NCBI GenBank assembly: GCA_039707655.1
Contig: CM077665.1
Location: 307,396,486-307,460,485 of the forward strand
Length of the DNA: 64,000 nucleotides
Direction: 5' to 3'
Source: Elymus sibiricus
Lineage: Eukaryota > Streptophyta > Magnoliopsida > Poales > Poaceae
Shown: positions 18,812 through 31,059 of the stretch, piece after piece
How positions within the stretch are numbered: the stretch's first letter is position 1
Layout: each line of letters begins with the position of its first letter
Made by a program: the position numbers and the translations under genes
The notes under the pieces: generated by a model
Databases searched by the model: none
Told to the model about the DNA's origin: nothing
What the model saw: the letters and a program-made list of their open reading frames with translations, nothing else

Positions 18812-21800
18812 CCTCGCTGCCGCTGGAACTACGGCCCGGGCGGACCCTCTTCGTCATTGCCAGCGCTTCGTCATCACCAGCACGGCGTCGCCGCCGTCGC
18901 CGCTCGGGGGCTCGACATCAACACGCCCCCGGGGCGAGTGCGCGCGACATCGCGTCCTCGCTGCCGGCCTCATCATCACCACCGCGACGCTGCCGCCGTC
19001 TCTCCGGCGACGCTCGGGGGCTCGACACCAACATGCCCCCGGGGCTGCCGCACGAGACGGCGCGTCCCCGTCGTCGGCCTCGTCCACATCCAGCTCGCTC
19101 CAACGCGCCACCGGGGCGACCATGCAGGACGGCGCCCCCTTGTCGCCGGCCTCGTACCGCTCCGGCCTCCCCTCGGCCATACCTCCGCGCACGGGCGGAC
19201 TGGCCAGTCCCGTCCCCATGTCTGCACTCCGCCGCCACTCCCACAGCGTCGCTGCGGGTCGCCTCCTCCGCCCCCGGCGCCCCGCGTGCCGGTACCGCCC
19301 CGTCCTCCACGGCTCCGCGCGTCTGCGTCGCCCTGTTCTCCCGTGCCGCCGCAGCTACGGGTCGCCGGCGCCGCCCCGTCTTCCGCGCGCGTCGGCTGCT
19401 GGCGGCTCCAGCCGAGCATCCTCCGGCTCGTCCGCTCCACCCACGCGCTGCTGCACCCGCGGCCATGACTCCGTGCGCATCCCACGTGCGCGTGCGCGAC
19501 CTCAGTCCCTGGTCCGCTCCGTTCTGCTCGCGCGCGCGCCCGCCGCGTCCGGCCTCCTCCTTTTTCGCCACCTCCATGCGCTCAGGCACCTACGCCTCCG
19601 TGCGCTCAGTTTCCGCGCCGTCGTATCCGCGCGCGCCACTGAGCGCCGGCCGCTCCTCGCCCGGCCCTCTTGCCTGTGCTGGCTCCACCACGGCCTGGCC
19701 CCGCCGCCGTGCTGCTCCAACAGCGATCATGGCTGCTCTTGGCCCCAGCGACGTGTGGTGGCGGCGGCCCTATCGCCCAACCAGCGCGCCATCCGCGTCA
19801 AGGCTCGACGCCGCGCCGCTCCAGCCTCTCACCCCGGCCCGGCTGCTGCCCCGCTCCAGAGGGCCGGCCCCGTCCCCGGCCAGCTCCGGCTTGCCCTGTC
19901 GGATGCACCACGCCCCAGCCGGCTCCGTCTTCCACGCCTCCCACTCCCGCGGGGCAAGGACGCCTGGCCTCGCTTCTCCCACGCCGCACACGCCTCCGCC
20001 CGCGGCCACCTGGCGTCGTCGGCTCCTCCTCCCGGTGCCCTGGCGCTCGCCTCCGTCCGCGCCCCGGCACCCGCAGCCCCCCGCGCCCGCATTCGCGTCA
20101 TCGCAACCGCGCGCCTCCTCAGGCCGCGCCCCGCTTCGCGCCCGTGCGCCCGCGCGCGTCGGCTCCGCGCTGGCTCCCTGGCCGCGCCCGGCCTTCTCCA
20201 CCTCGGTGCGTGCACGCCCCTCCCGACCGGCTCCGCTCGCGCCGGCTGCTCCTCCACGCCTCCGCGCGGCGCCGGCCAGCCTGCTCCACCGCACCTCTTG
20301 CCCCTGCCCGCGCGACCTTGGCCCCTGCCGGCTCCGGCACTGCTCACGTCGCCGGCTCTAGCTCCGGCTCTGCATGCCAGCTCCGCTGCGCCCCCACGCG
20401 AGCTCGCCCTCTGCCAGGCCCGCCTCCGCCCCCGGCGGCGGCATCCCTGCCGCCCTGCCGCCACCCCGCGCCCGCGAGCCTCGACTTCCGTCGTCGCGCG
20501 CCCGCGCATCGCGTGTGCCTCCGAGCTCACGCCGGCTCCGCCCCAGCCGGCTTGCCGATGTCCGCGCACTCGCATGTCCGGCTCCCGCTCGCCCGCCGGT
20601 TGCCGCGCTGGCCGCCCCCGCGCACGCCGCCTCGTCGCTCACTGCCCTACGCCGGCTCCCCTGCCCCCCGGCTCGCCGCCCCGCGGCGGCTACCCCGCCT
20701 GCTGCCAGCCGCGGCGCCCTGGCGCACGCTGGCTCCGCCCTCGGCCAGCTCCCACGTCGCTCCGGTTCCGCTCCTGCCAGCCGGCTGCGGGGTACAAAAA
20801 GAATGAGGGGGTGCCAGCTGCCCACGCAGGACAGAGAAAACAAAAAAGAAGTGGAGCCGGCTAGTAAAAAAAACGCCATACGTCCGTCTGCACACGCCAG
20901 CTCGTCCGCCCGCCCGCGCCGCCGCTCGACCGGCTGGCGCGCCTGCCGGCTGGCCCGGCCGCGTCGCCGCCTGACCGGTTTCCTGGCTGGCCTGCCCGCC
21001 TACTTCGACACTGGGCCGGCTGGGGGGTCGGCTCCGCTGCCCGTCCACTTCAACGCTGGCCGGTCGGGCCCGGCCGGCCGGCACCCCCATCGACCGCTCC
21101 GCAGGCTACACCCAGCGGGTGCGGCCGGCGCGCCCCGCCGGCAAAAAGCCACGCCGGCTGAAGGCCGACAGTCGGCTACCTTCGACAATAGCCGCCTCTC
21201 CTACGCGAAAATCAATGTGAGCTCCCGATCGCCCATCTCGTGCCACGCACAAAAATCCGGATACCCCGAGCAACTCTCGGGGGCCATCCCCGCATTTGTT
21301 TCAACTACTTTACTGTTCACCCGTCGCCGGCTAGTCTCACCCGGGGCAGGCCGCTTGGCCCGATACGTTCGTTCCCACGAAACGGCTTAGTAGCGTGTAC
21401 GCTACCGAAGGCCCACTCTTTGTCTCAGCTACAGACCGCACCGCGGCTGTCCGGCTAGCGAGAGCAAAAGCTAGAGGTCACCCCACGCGAAAAACATCCA
21501 GGGAGATAACAGCTCGGGCAACCCGGTCATTTCACTCGTGAGTATCTACTCGGTCGAGTCCGCTCCCGGAGTCCGAGTACTGTACGCTCCATTCCGCGGC
21601 CCACTCTTTGCCTCAGCCACAGACCGGCTCCCGGCTGTCCGGCTGGCAAGAGCAAAAGCCAAAGAGCGGAGAGCACATGAAAAAGATTGAAGGGGGCTCG
21701 GACGAAACCGAGTCGGCACCCTTTGCATAAAGCTCGCACTACCAAAATCAAATGTTTGACATATCTGCGCCGACCAAACCTTGTCTTTTGCATGATCATT

Positions 21801-21844
21801 TCCATGAGGAACCTCCTCACTCGGAGGCTCGGAGGCTACTCCCG
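18812..21844 (+). other. GC-rich interior of the LARD-like element
   Basis: Open frames of 100-700 codons exist on both strands at once (for example 18777-20864 plus and 18918-19589 minus) with Pro/Ala/Arg/Ser-biased translations. This is what CpG-rich sequence without stops produces, not evidence of a gene. A ~70-bp segment (ggcccactctttg...gagcaaaagc) is duplicated at about 21409 and 21598. No retroviral-type motif was found. The start region (tcttcgtcattgccagcgct) could be a decayed gag. Confidence 0.5.
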
Positions 21845-22890
21845 GCAGCGCCTCGCGCTCATCAGCCGGCGGACCCCTCGTCCGCCATCGGCAGCGCCTC
21901 GCGCTCATCAGCCGGCGGACCCCGCGTCCACCCCCGGTAGCGCCTCGCGCTCATCAGCCGGCGGACCCCTCGTCCGCCATCGGCAGCACCTCGCGCTCAT
22001 CAGCCGGCGGACCCCGCGTCCGCCCTCGGCGGCGCCTCGCGCTCATCAGCCGACGGCGCCTCGCGCTCATCAGCCGGTGGACCCCTCGTCCGCCATCGGC
22101 AGCGCCTCGCGATCATCAGCCGGCGGACCCCGTGTCCGCCCTCGGCAGCGCCTCGCGCTCAACAGCCGGCGGACCCCGCGTCCGCCCTCGGCGGCGTCTC
22201 GCGCTCATCAGCCGGTGGACCCCTCGTCCGCCATCGGCAGCGCCTCGCGATCATCAGCCCGCGGACCCCGTGTCCGCCCTCGACAGCGCCTCGCGCTCAA
22301 CAGCCGGCGGACCCCGCGTCCGCCCTCGACAGCGCCTCGCGCTCATCAGCCGGCGGACTCCGCGTCCGCCCCCGGCAGGGCTCCGCGCCCACCAGCCGGC
22401 GGACCCCCCGTCCGCGCTTGGTAGGGCCCCGCGCCCATCAGCCAGCGGACCCCGCGTCCGTGCCCGACATCCCTGACGCCACCGTCTACTTCAGCAACAG
22501 CAAGGACCCTCCGCCGGACTCTTCGAGTCGCCCGGAGGCTCGGAGGCTACACCCAGCGGGTGTGCTGGCGCGCCCCCGCTGGAAACAGCCAGCCGGCGGA
22601 CCCCGCGTCCGTCCTTGGCAGGGCTCCACGCCCACCAACCGGCGGACCCCGCGTCCGCGCCCGACGGCGCCTCGCGCTCGACAGCCGGCGGACCCCGCGT
22701 CCGCCCCTGGCTGGGCTCCGCGCCCATCAGCCGGCGGTACCCGCGTCCGCCCCCGGCTGGGCTCCGCGCCCATCAGCCGGCGGACCCCGTGTCCGCCCCC
22801 GGTTGGGCTCCGCGCCCATCAGCCGGCGGACCCCGTGTCAGCCCCCGGCTGGGCTCCGCGCCCATCAGTTGGCAGACCCCGCGTCCGCGC
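21845..22890 (+). repeat. 46-bp tandem repeat array inside the LARD-like element
   Basis: About twenty units share the core cagccggcggaccccgcgtc, in two blocks (about 21845-22466 and 22590-22890) separated by a different module. The period is 46 bases, not divisible by three, so each unit shifts frame; the array is unlikely to be coding. A larger module with ttcgagtcgcccggaggctc recurs at about 22520, 22945, 23100 and 23255 and resembles the polypurine tract region. Confidence 0.85.
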
Positions 22891-23279
22891 CCGACGTCCT
22901 TGACGCCGCTATCTGCTTCAGCAACAGCAAAGACCTTCCGCCCGACTCTTCGAGTCGCCTGGAGGCTCGGAGGCTACACCCAGCGAGTGCGCTGCCGCGC
23001 CCCCGCTGGAAGAAAGCCACGCCATCCCCGGCCCGCGATCAACCGTCCTCACCAACTCCTGCAACGACAACAACGGCGAAGACCCTCCGCCCGACTCTTC
23101 GAGTCGCCCGGAGGCTCGGAGGCTACACCCAGCGGGTGCGCTGACGCGCCCCCGCTGGAAGCAAGCCGCTCCAGCTGCACGCCCACAGCCGGCCCTCATC
23201 AACAACTTCTGCAACAACAACGATGACGATGAAAACCCTCCGCCTGACTCTTCGAGTCACCCGGAGGCTCGGAGGTTAC

Positions 23280-23981
23280 TGTCGGGGGAATGACCCCCGG
23301 GTACCCCAAAGGCGGCGAGTCGTGACGGGGTGCCCGCCCGCCCGGGCCGGCTACTACGACTCACTCCCACGGCCGGCGCCCCAGCCAGTTGGCTGCTCCG
23401 TCCAGCCGGCTGCCCGGAGTCAACTACGACGTCCCGTCGGACACGCGCGGACAAGACGGTCATACCCCGCACTGTTGGCGAACATTCGGACGCTGTACGC
23501 GGGTGATCATCTATAGTGTACTTGTCCCCTGGACACTTTTTTATAAAGTGTCCAGGGGACACATAGCCACACCTGGCTTGGTTTGTAAGCTACCCAAGGT
23601 AGCTTACAACCAACGCACCCCCTCACCTAGCTTTGGATGTAAGCTACCCTCACACTATAAAAGGGAGCCAAGCCATGCCACCATAGGGGATTCACACTCT
23701 CACACACACACCGGGACACACACTCACGGGATGAGGCTCCAAGCCATCATGCCCACACTAGCTCATACACACATTTATGATACAGCTCCAGGAGCAACTA
23801 TGTACTGCAATATACCTCATATACAGACATGCAGGAGTAGGGGTATTATCTCTCCGGAGAGCCCCGAACCTGGGTAAACCACCGCGTGCTACTACCCTAT
23901 CCCGTCCCAGACCTTCCACGGCAGCCTTGCTCTCACCTCGATTAGCCACCCCCTGGCATTTGTTGTGAGACAACCACGACA
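23280..23981 (+). repeat. 3' LTR of the LARD-like element
   Basis: This 702-bp LTR matches 18131-18793 apart from two short extra segments and a handful of substitutions. It is preceded by the purine tract ggaggctcggaggtta and followed by the GTTGG TSD. Confidence 0.9.
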
Positions 23982-25087
23982 GTTGGGCAATTGATAGAAG
24001 ATCAAATAATCATGACGATATCCAAGGCGATGATCATTATATAGGCATCACGTCCAAGATAAGTAGACCGACTCCTGCCTGCATCTACCACTATTACTCC
24101 ACACATCGACCGCTATCCAGCATGCATCTAGTGTATTAAGTTCATGGAAAAACGGAGTAATGCAATAAGAATGATGACATGATGTAGACATCTTGTTATC
24201 CTTAATGGCAACGATACATGCGTGCCTTGCTGCCCCTTTTGTCACTGGGAAAGGACACCGCAAGATCGAACCCATCACAAAGCACCTCTTCCCATGGCAA
24301 GAAAAATCGATCTAGTCGGCCTAACTAAACCAAAGATTCGAAGAAGAAATACGTGGCTATAAGTAATCATGCATATAAGAGATCAAAGAAGACTCAAATA
24401 ATATTCATGGATAGAAACTGATCATGAACTCAAAATTCATAGGATCCCAACAAACACACCGCAAAATTTTACATCAAATAGATCTCCAAGAGACCATTGT
24501 ATTGAGAATCAAAAGAGAGATAGGAAGCCATCTAGCTATTGCCTACGGACCCGTAGGTCTATGGTGGACTACTCACGCATCATCGGAGAGGCACCAATCA
24601 GGATGATGAACCCCTCCGTGATGGTGTTAGATTGGATCTCGAGGCTCTGGAACTTGCGGCGGCTGAATGTGTTTTTCGTCGACTCCTCTAGGGTTTCTGG
24701 AATATTTGGGAATTTATAGGCATCAGAGGCGGTGGAGAGGGGCCCCGAGGAGGGCACAACCCATCAGGGCACGCCGCGGGCCTCTGGCGCGCCCTAGTGG
24801 GTTGTGGTCTCCACGAACCACCTCTCTGGCACTTCTTTGGCCCATTGGGTGCCTTCTGGTCCCAAAAAAATCTCCAAAAAGTTTCGTCGCGATTGGACTT
24901 CGTTTGGTACTGATATTCTGCGAAGTAAAAAACAAGCAAAAACAGCAACTGGCACTTTGGCACTATGTCAATAGGTTAGTCCCAAAAAATGATATAAATT
25001 TGTTATAAAGTGATTGTAAAACATCCAAGAATGATAATATAACAGCATGGAACAAGCAAAAATTATAGATACGTAGGAGACGTATCA

Positions 25088-25101
25088 GCATCCCCAAGCT
25101 T
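25088..25101 (-). other. Polypurine tract
   Basis: AAGCTTGGGGATGC on the minus strand directly abuts the LTR start. Exact further copies lie internally at 26859-26872, 26913-26926 and 28162-28175. Confidence 0.7.
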
Positions 25102-26429
25102 AATTCCTACTCGTCCTCGAGTAGGTAAATGATAAAAACAGAATTTTTGATGTGGAATGATGCCTAACATGTTCATCTCATATTCTTTTGTTTTGTAGCA
25201 TGGACATTTGGACTTTTAGATGATTCAAAGCAATAGTCTAGTTTTAACATAATGACTTCAATACTCAAGCATGCCAACAAGCAACCATGTCTTTCAAAAT
25301 ATCAACACTAAAGAAAGTTATCCCTAGCCCATCATGCTCAATCTTTGATCCATTAATGAAACACACTCAAATATTAGCTACACCCAATGCTCAAGTACGA
25401 TCATAGTGCCCCTAGTTGGTGCTTTATAAGAGAAGATGGAGACTCAAAGTAAAAAATAAAAATTGCATAAAGTAAATAGATAGGCCCTTCGCAGAGGGAA
25501 GTAGGGATTTGTAGAGGTGCCAGAGCTCAAGGTTTAAATTGAGAGAGAAAATATTTTGTGTGGCATGCTTGTCCTGTCAACGAAAACGACAAAGTACCTC
25601 ACAATACTTTCCATGCTAGATATATCATAGGCGGTTCCCAAACAGAAAATAAAGTTTATTCTTTTTTCCACCATTCTTTCACTTTCCATGGCTGGCCGTA
25701 TCCACGGTTGCCTTCCATACCAACACTTTCCAAGGAATTTATTATTTGACAACATAAAGTACACATTTTTTCTTTTTCATTTCGGGAATGGGCATCCCTA
25801 TTACCGTCGTACTCTCGTGCAATGACAAGTGAATAAACACTCATCTTGAGAATAACACATCTAGCATGGAAAAATATTTCACACCCCCTACCGTTTCATG
25901 AGTGGTATGAGCACACAAAAGAGAAATTTATTTTAAAAATTAGAGATGGCACATACAAATTTGCTTGGAACGGCATGGAAATACCGCATATAGGTAGGTA
26001 TGGTGGACTCATAAGGCAAAACTTGGTTTAAGGATTTTGGATGCACAAGTAGTATTTCTACTTAGTACAAATGGAGGCTGGCAAATAGATTGAGAAACAA
26101 CCAACCAAGAAACGAAAATTCACATAAGCGAGCATTGAGCATAACTAACATCGAATAGTGCACCATAAGTAGGATGTAATTTCATTGCATAACTATTGAC
26201 TTTCGTACTTGCATAGGGAATCACAAACCTTAACACCAATATTCCTACTAAAGCATAATTACTCACTAGCATGACTCATATACTACTATCATCATGTCTC
26301 AAAACTATTATAAGGAATCAAGTTTTAATTTGTCCAATGATCTTCATGAAAGTTTTTATTATATCCCCCTTGGATATCTATCACTTTGGGACTACTTTCA
26401 TATATTGTCATTGCTTTTTGACAAGCTCA

Positions 26430-26690
26430 AACAAATTTAAGTGAAGCACATGAGCATAAAGATTTCATCTCTCAAAATAGTATAAGTGAAGCATGAGAGG
26501 GTTTCTTCAAAATTTACTAACTCTCAAATTAATCTAAGTGAGGCATGAGAGTGTTTCTTCAAAAGTTTCCAAGCACACCGTGCTCAAAAAGATATAAGTG
26601 AAGCACTAGAGCAATTATATAGCTCAAAAAGTTTAAGTGAAGCATATAGAGCAATTCTAACAAATCATAGCATAATTTTGGATCTCTCAA
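26430..26690 (-). repeat. Degenerate internal repeats of the Athila-like family
   Basis: Five or six imperfect units carry a core like taagtgaagca(c/t)gagag, spaced 50-80 bases. The corresponding region of the plus-strand copy (about 56880-57120) keeps the same number and order, so the repeats are a family trait. Confidence 0.7.
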
Positions 26691-26841
26691 ATAGGTGTGT
26701 CCGGCAAGGATACAAGTGAAAAACTAACAAGAAAAGCAAGCAAAGACTCAAATGATACAAGACGCTCCAAGCAAAACTCATGATATGTGACGAATAAAAA
26801 TATAGCTCCAAGTAAAATACCGATGGTCGTTAGAAGAAAGA

Positions 26842-26866
26842 GGGGATGCCACTCGGGGGCATCCCC
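26842..26866 (-). repeat. Conserved hairpin, 9-bp stem
   Basis: GGGGATGCC and GGCATCCCC flank a 7-base loop. It is identical in the opposite-strand copy (56682-56706). One arm overlaps an internal copy of the polypurine tract. Confidence 0.85.
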
Positions 26867-27662
26867 AAGCTTAGTTGCTTGTTTCTATTTGGATATATCT
26901 TGGGGTGCTGTAGCATCCCCAAGCTTAGGCTCTTTTCACTCCTTATTCCTTCATCCATCGTGATCTCACCCAAAACTTGAAAACTTCAATCACACAAAAC
27001 TCAACAAAATCTTCGTGAGATCCGTTAGTATAATAAAGCAAATCACTACTTTAAGTACCGTTGCAAACCCATTCATATTTTATTATTGCATTATACGTAC
27101 TGTATTTTAACTTTACCATGTCTCATACCCTTCAATATAACCCATAGATTCATCAAAACAAGCACACAATGCAACGAAAACAGAATTTGTCTTAAACAGA
27201 ACAGTTTGTAGTAATCTGTACTCTAACCATAACTCTGTAACTCTAAAAATTCTGAAAAATTAGGAAAACATAAATAATTTGTATATAAACACTGTGTTAA
27301 AATTTCAGCACAATATCATGTTCCAGTAAAAAATGAAAATTCAAATACTGGACGCAAAGTTTCTGTTTCAGTTTCAGCATCGCTTCTACTCATCTTATGA
27401 GTCATCCTAAAGGCTCTACTTGGCACAAACACTAAATAAACCATAAAAACACAATCATAACAAAGGCATAATTGAGTAAACACTCAAAAACAGAAAGGAA
27501 ATGATGAAAATGAATTTATTCATTGGGTTGCCTCCCAACAAGCGCTATCGTTTTACGCCCCTAGCTAGGCATGATGATTTCAATGATGCTCACATAAAAA
27601 GTAGTAATTGAAATATGCAAAAGAGCATCATGAATCTCATGACAAACACATTTAAGTCTAAC

Positions 27663-28427
27663 TCACTTCCTATCCATAGGGATTTTATGAGAAAACATTT
27701 TATGGGAACAAGAATCAACTAGCATAGGAAGGCAAAACAAGCATAACTTCAAAACTTTGAACACATAGAGAGGAAACTTGATATTATTGCAATTCCTACA
27801 AGCATATGTTCCTCCCTCATAATAAATTTCAGTAGCATAATGAAGGAATTCAACAATATAACTGTCACATAAATCATTCTTTTCATGATGCACAAGCATA
27901 GAATTTTCATTACTCTCCACATAAGCAAATTCCTTATCATCCATGGTAGTGGGAGAAAACTCAACAAAATAACTATCATGAGACACTTGATTGACGTAAC
28001 CACATTGCAAATTAAAACCATGATGATAAGTTTCATGGTTATCATTACTCATTATAGCATACGTGTCATCACCATCACCATAAATAGGAGGCATGCAATC
28101 ATCATAATAAATTTGCTCATCAAAACTTGGGGGACTAGAAATATCATCTTCATCAAACATAGCATCCCCAAGCTTGTGGCTTTGCATATCATTAGCATCA
28201 TGGAGATTTAGAGAATTCATACTAGCAACATTGCAATCATGCTCATCATTCAAGGAACTATCATGAATCACCTTATAAATTTCTTCTTTCAACACTTCAT
28301 CAAAATTTTCAGATTCATGATTTTCAAACAAAACTTCATGGAGATAACCAAGTGCACTCAACTCATTAGCAATTGGTTCATCATAATTTGGCCTTTTGAA
28401 AAGATTAGCAAGTGGATGAGGATCCAT
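27663..28427 (-). CDS. Hypothetical retrotransposon protein, 254 aa
   Basis: An intact frame begins MDPHPLANLFKRPNYDEPIA, in place of the Gag-like frame of the sister copies. The protein is acidic and rich in Asp, Asn, His and Tyr (DDCMPPIYGDGDDTYAI), with a Cys pair (YACRNCNN) and a hydrophobic Cys-rich stretch (LKLCLFCLPMLVDSC) near residues 228-242 before a basic tail. I do not recognise a domain. Similar frames occur in Triticeae Athila-like elements. The start follows the shared leader after the PBS. Confidence 0.55.
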   Translation of the reverse strand: MDPHPLANLFKRPNYDEPIANELSALGYLHEVLFENHESENFDEVLKEEIYKVIHDSSLNDEHDCNVASMNSLNLHDANDMQSHKLGDAMFDEDDISSPPSFDEQIYYDDCMPPIYGDGDDTYAIMSNDNHETYHHGFNLQCGYVNQVSHDSYFVEFSPTTMDDKEFAYVESNENSMLVHHEKNDLCDSYIVEFLHYATEIYYEGGTYACRNCNNIKFPLYVFKVLKLCLFCLPMLVDSCSHKMFSHKIPMDRK

Positions 28428-28687
28428 ATCAATAGATTTTTAGCAAGCGAAGATGCAAGCAAATAGAAGGCACATGGCAACACAAGCAAAGATAGCAAAC
28501 AAGCAAAAAGGCAAACGAAAAAGAGGGCGAATAAAACGGTAAATTGGGTGAAGTGGGGGAGAGAAAAATGAGAGGCAAATGGCAAATAATGTAATTGCAA
28601 GGAGATGAGATTTGTGATTAGGAACCTGGTAGATGATGATGGAGTCTCCTCGGTGCCCACGATAGGCACGTAGAAGAGACCGCTTCC

Positions 28688-28705
28688 TCCCCGGCAATGG
28701 CGCCA
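28688..28705 (-). other. Primer-binding site, tRNA-Asp type
   Basis: TGGCGCCATTGCCGGGGA on the minus strand, one mismatch (C to T on the opposite strand) from the perfect PBS seen at 54925, ten bases inside the LTR end at 28716. Confidence 0.8.
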
Positions 28706-29006
28706 GAAATTCCTTTGACGTGGCTTGAGACTGCGTCGGTATTTCCCCAAAGAGGAAGGGATGATGCAGCACAGCGATGGTAAGTATTTCCATTAGTTAT
28801 GAAACCAAGGTTATCGAACCAGTAGGAGGATCACCACCACCCAATAAGCAGCACCTGCACACAAACAACAAATACTTGCAACCCGACGCGAAAGAGAGGT
28901 TGTCATTCTCTCTATGGTAAAAAGATAGATTAGGTAGTGATAGATAGGAGAGATAGATCTCTCAAGAGCACAAAATAGAAAAGGCAAATAAAATATGCAG
29001 CAATAT

Positions 29007-30570
29007 TGAAAGTGCGTTATATCGACTAGAGGGGGGTGAATAGGCGATTTTTACAAATTCGTCACTTGAGGAAATACTAGTTGAGGAATTTGCTAAGTGA
29101 TGAACTACACGCAGCGGAATAAGTACTCAAGTGCATGTGAAACATGTCAGTAGCATAGTCATCATGATGAAATGAAACATACACAGAGCATGAGTAGCGT
29201 GAACAGGATAAGCAGGCAGAAGATAATGTAACTGAAGAATTTGAGGTGAGGAAATTGAGAAAGTCTTCAGTCAAATTCTTCAAACAGTAACGATCAATTT
29301 CATCAACACATATATGAGGAAATGAAAGGGTTGAGGAAATAGAACCAAGGGCTCGATGAAGACAATGATTTGATGACCCAGTTCCAACTGTTGTGACAGT
29401 CGTACGTCTGGTTCGGAGCGGCCTGGTATTTAAACCAGAGGACACACAGCCCCAGGACACACAGTCCTTACCGTATTCTCCTTGATCTAAGGTCACACAG
29501 ACCTCGCCCAACACTCGTGGTAAGTCTTCAGGGTAGACTTCCAAAACCCTCACAAACTGGTCACCCGGCAATCCACAATTTACTGCTGGATGCTCTAGAC
29601 CACGGTCACCCGGCAATCCCCAATTGATTGCAGGATGCACTAGACCATGACGCCTAACCGTCTGGAAGATACACAGTCTTCAAAGGTAACAAGCGTCGGT
29701 TCCACACAGGAACAATTTCTTCAGTGATGCTCAATCACTTTGGGTTGGTGGTTTGGTTTTAGGGGTTTTCCTCACTGATGATTTTTGCTCAAAGTCCTCG
29801 AGGAATGGGATGCTCTCAAATGACAAGTGTCAAGTTCTCTCTCAGATCAGCCAACCAGCTAGTGGTTGAGGGGGCGGCTATTTATAGCCAGGGTGCATCC
29901 CGACATGATAAGACATAAATGCCCCCCCCCCCAATCATATGACCGTTAGGTGGATAGAATATCTGGACAGCTGGCGCAAAGCACAGCAACGGTCGAAATT
30001 TTAACTCTCAAATTCCTCAGGGCTTATCATATTCCTCACTTGTAGGCAATTCGCACTGGCGAAATCCTAACTCCTCAGTCAGACCAATTTCCTCAGAGAC
30101 CAGAAGAACATCGTCTCTGTCACTGAAGAACTTGACTGAACTGTAAGAGGTTTCCAAAGGCTTCACTCGAAGGATTGGTTTATGTTGAGGCTTTTGAGTT
30201 GAGCATCAGATGGAAATTTTTCCTTAGTTTTACCTCGACCCCCTTTAACAGTACGGTGTTTCCTATGACTCAAAGAAAGGAAATGAAATAGTAAAAACAA
30301 AAGCCTTCACGCTTCATTGTCCTCATTCATATCTTCAAGGTCGCACCATCTTCTTCACCTTCAAAGTCTTCAGGGAATACCAAAGACTTCAGCAAAGTCT
30401 TCACCAAAGTCTTCAGTTGAAGACATTCATTTTTAAGGGTCGATATTCTTCGAATATACCAAACTCCTCATCGACTTATAGAGCCTGTGTACACTCACAA
30501 ACATATTAGTCCCTTAACCTATAAGTCTTCAATACACCAAAATCACTAAGGGGCACTAGATGCACTTACA
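29007..30570 (-). repeat. 3' LTR of the Sirevirus
   Basis: 1,564 bp. On the minus strand it is preceded by the polypurine tract aaaagggggagat (30571-30583). It includes TATAAATA at 29879-29886 and many copies of gaggaatt-type words. Confidence 0.9.
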
Positions 30571-31059
30571 ATCTCCCCCTTTTTGGTGATTGATGACAAA
30601 TAGGTTAAGTTTTCAACGGGGATAAACATATGAAGTGTAAGTACTGAGTTTGAGGAATTTGATTGCAAGATATAGAGGAACTCCCCCTGAAGATGTGCAT
30701 ATTTGAGGAATTTGCTTTGAACTGCAAATGCACATGGCAGGATAAAATCTCGGAGATCTCCCCCTATATCTTGTAATCCATACACGCATTTAATATATAT
30801 CATGAGGAAATTGAAATGCATGATGGAAAATGTGGTCTGAGGAAATAAGCATGCAGAAGGCAGTTTAAAAGTATCAGACCACCATCGGACTTAAGTTTAC
30901 AACTCAATCAACAAAAGTTTCAGAAGAGCGAGAGTTGTAACTTAAACAAAAACACAGCCCATATAAAGAGACCCGCTTGAAGACTAACTCAAATTTCTCC
31001 CCCTTTGTCATCAAGTGACAAAAAGGGACGAAATTGAGGACTAACGCCCCTGAAGAATT

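Larger units (their letters stand above)
18131..23981 (+). mobile_element. Non-autonomous LTR retrotransposon (LARD-like), complete, TSD GTTGG
   Basis: The 5.85-kb element has LTRs at 18131-18793 and 23280-23981, each starting TGTCGGGGGAATG and ending ccacgaca, with a perfect 5-bp TSD GTTGG (18126-18130, 23982-23986). The PBS follows the 5' LTR and a purine tract (ggaggctcggaggtta) precedes the 3' LTR. The 4.5-kb interior is very GC- and CpG-rich and has no gag, protease, integrase or RT motif. The LTRs differ by a ~34-bp and a 5-bp indel plus roughly ten substitutions, so the insertion is young. It must be mobilised in trans. Confidence 0.9.
17684..25087 (-). mobile_element. Central LTR of the composite array, split by insertion
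   Basis: The LTR starts TGATACGTCTCCTACG on the minus strand at 25087 and ends CCACGTCA at 17684. Without the element at 18131-23981 and one copy of its TSD it is about 1.55 kb, matching the 1,571-bp LTR at 58451-60021. It serves as 3' LTR for the internal region on its right and 5' LTR for the one on its left. Confidence 0.8.
25088..28715 (-). mobile_element. Internal region 2 of the composite array
   Basis: Between a PBS at 28688-28705 and a polypurine tract at 25088-25101 lies 3.6 kb with no pol. The 5' leader matches the other copies, but the Gag-like frame found there is replaced by a different 254-codon frame (27663-28427). The 3' half (25100-27500) aligns with 56050-58450 on the plus strand and holds the conserved repeats, hairpin and extra purine tracts. 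Outside these I see no further gene. Confidence 0.75.

Noticed and set aside
18777..20864. A 695-codon plus-strand open frame and several long frames on both strands in the LARD-like interior
   Set aside because: All six frames are open over long stretches because the sequence is CpG-rich. The translations are Pro/Ala/Arg low complexity with no domain, and the frame starts inside the 5' LTR and crosses the PBS.
21687..22476. Repetitive HQPADP-type proteins encoded by the 46-bp array
   Set aside because: The unit length is not a multiple of three and equivalent open frames exist in other frames, so this is a repeat artefact.
21845..22890. CRISPR-like direct repeats
   Set aside because: Units are contiguous without unique spacers, GC-rich, and inside a plant LTR element.
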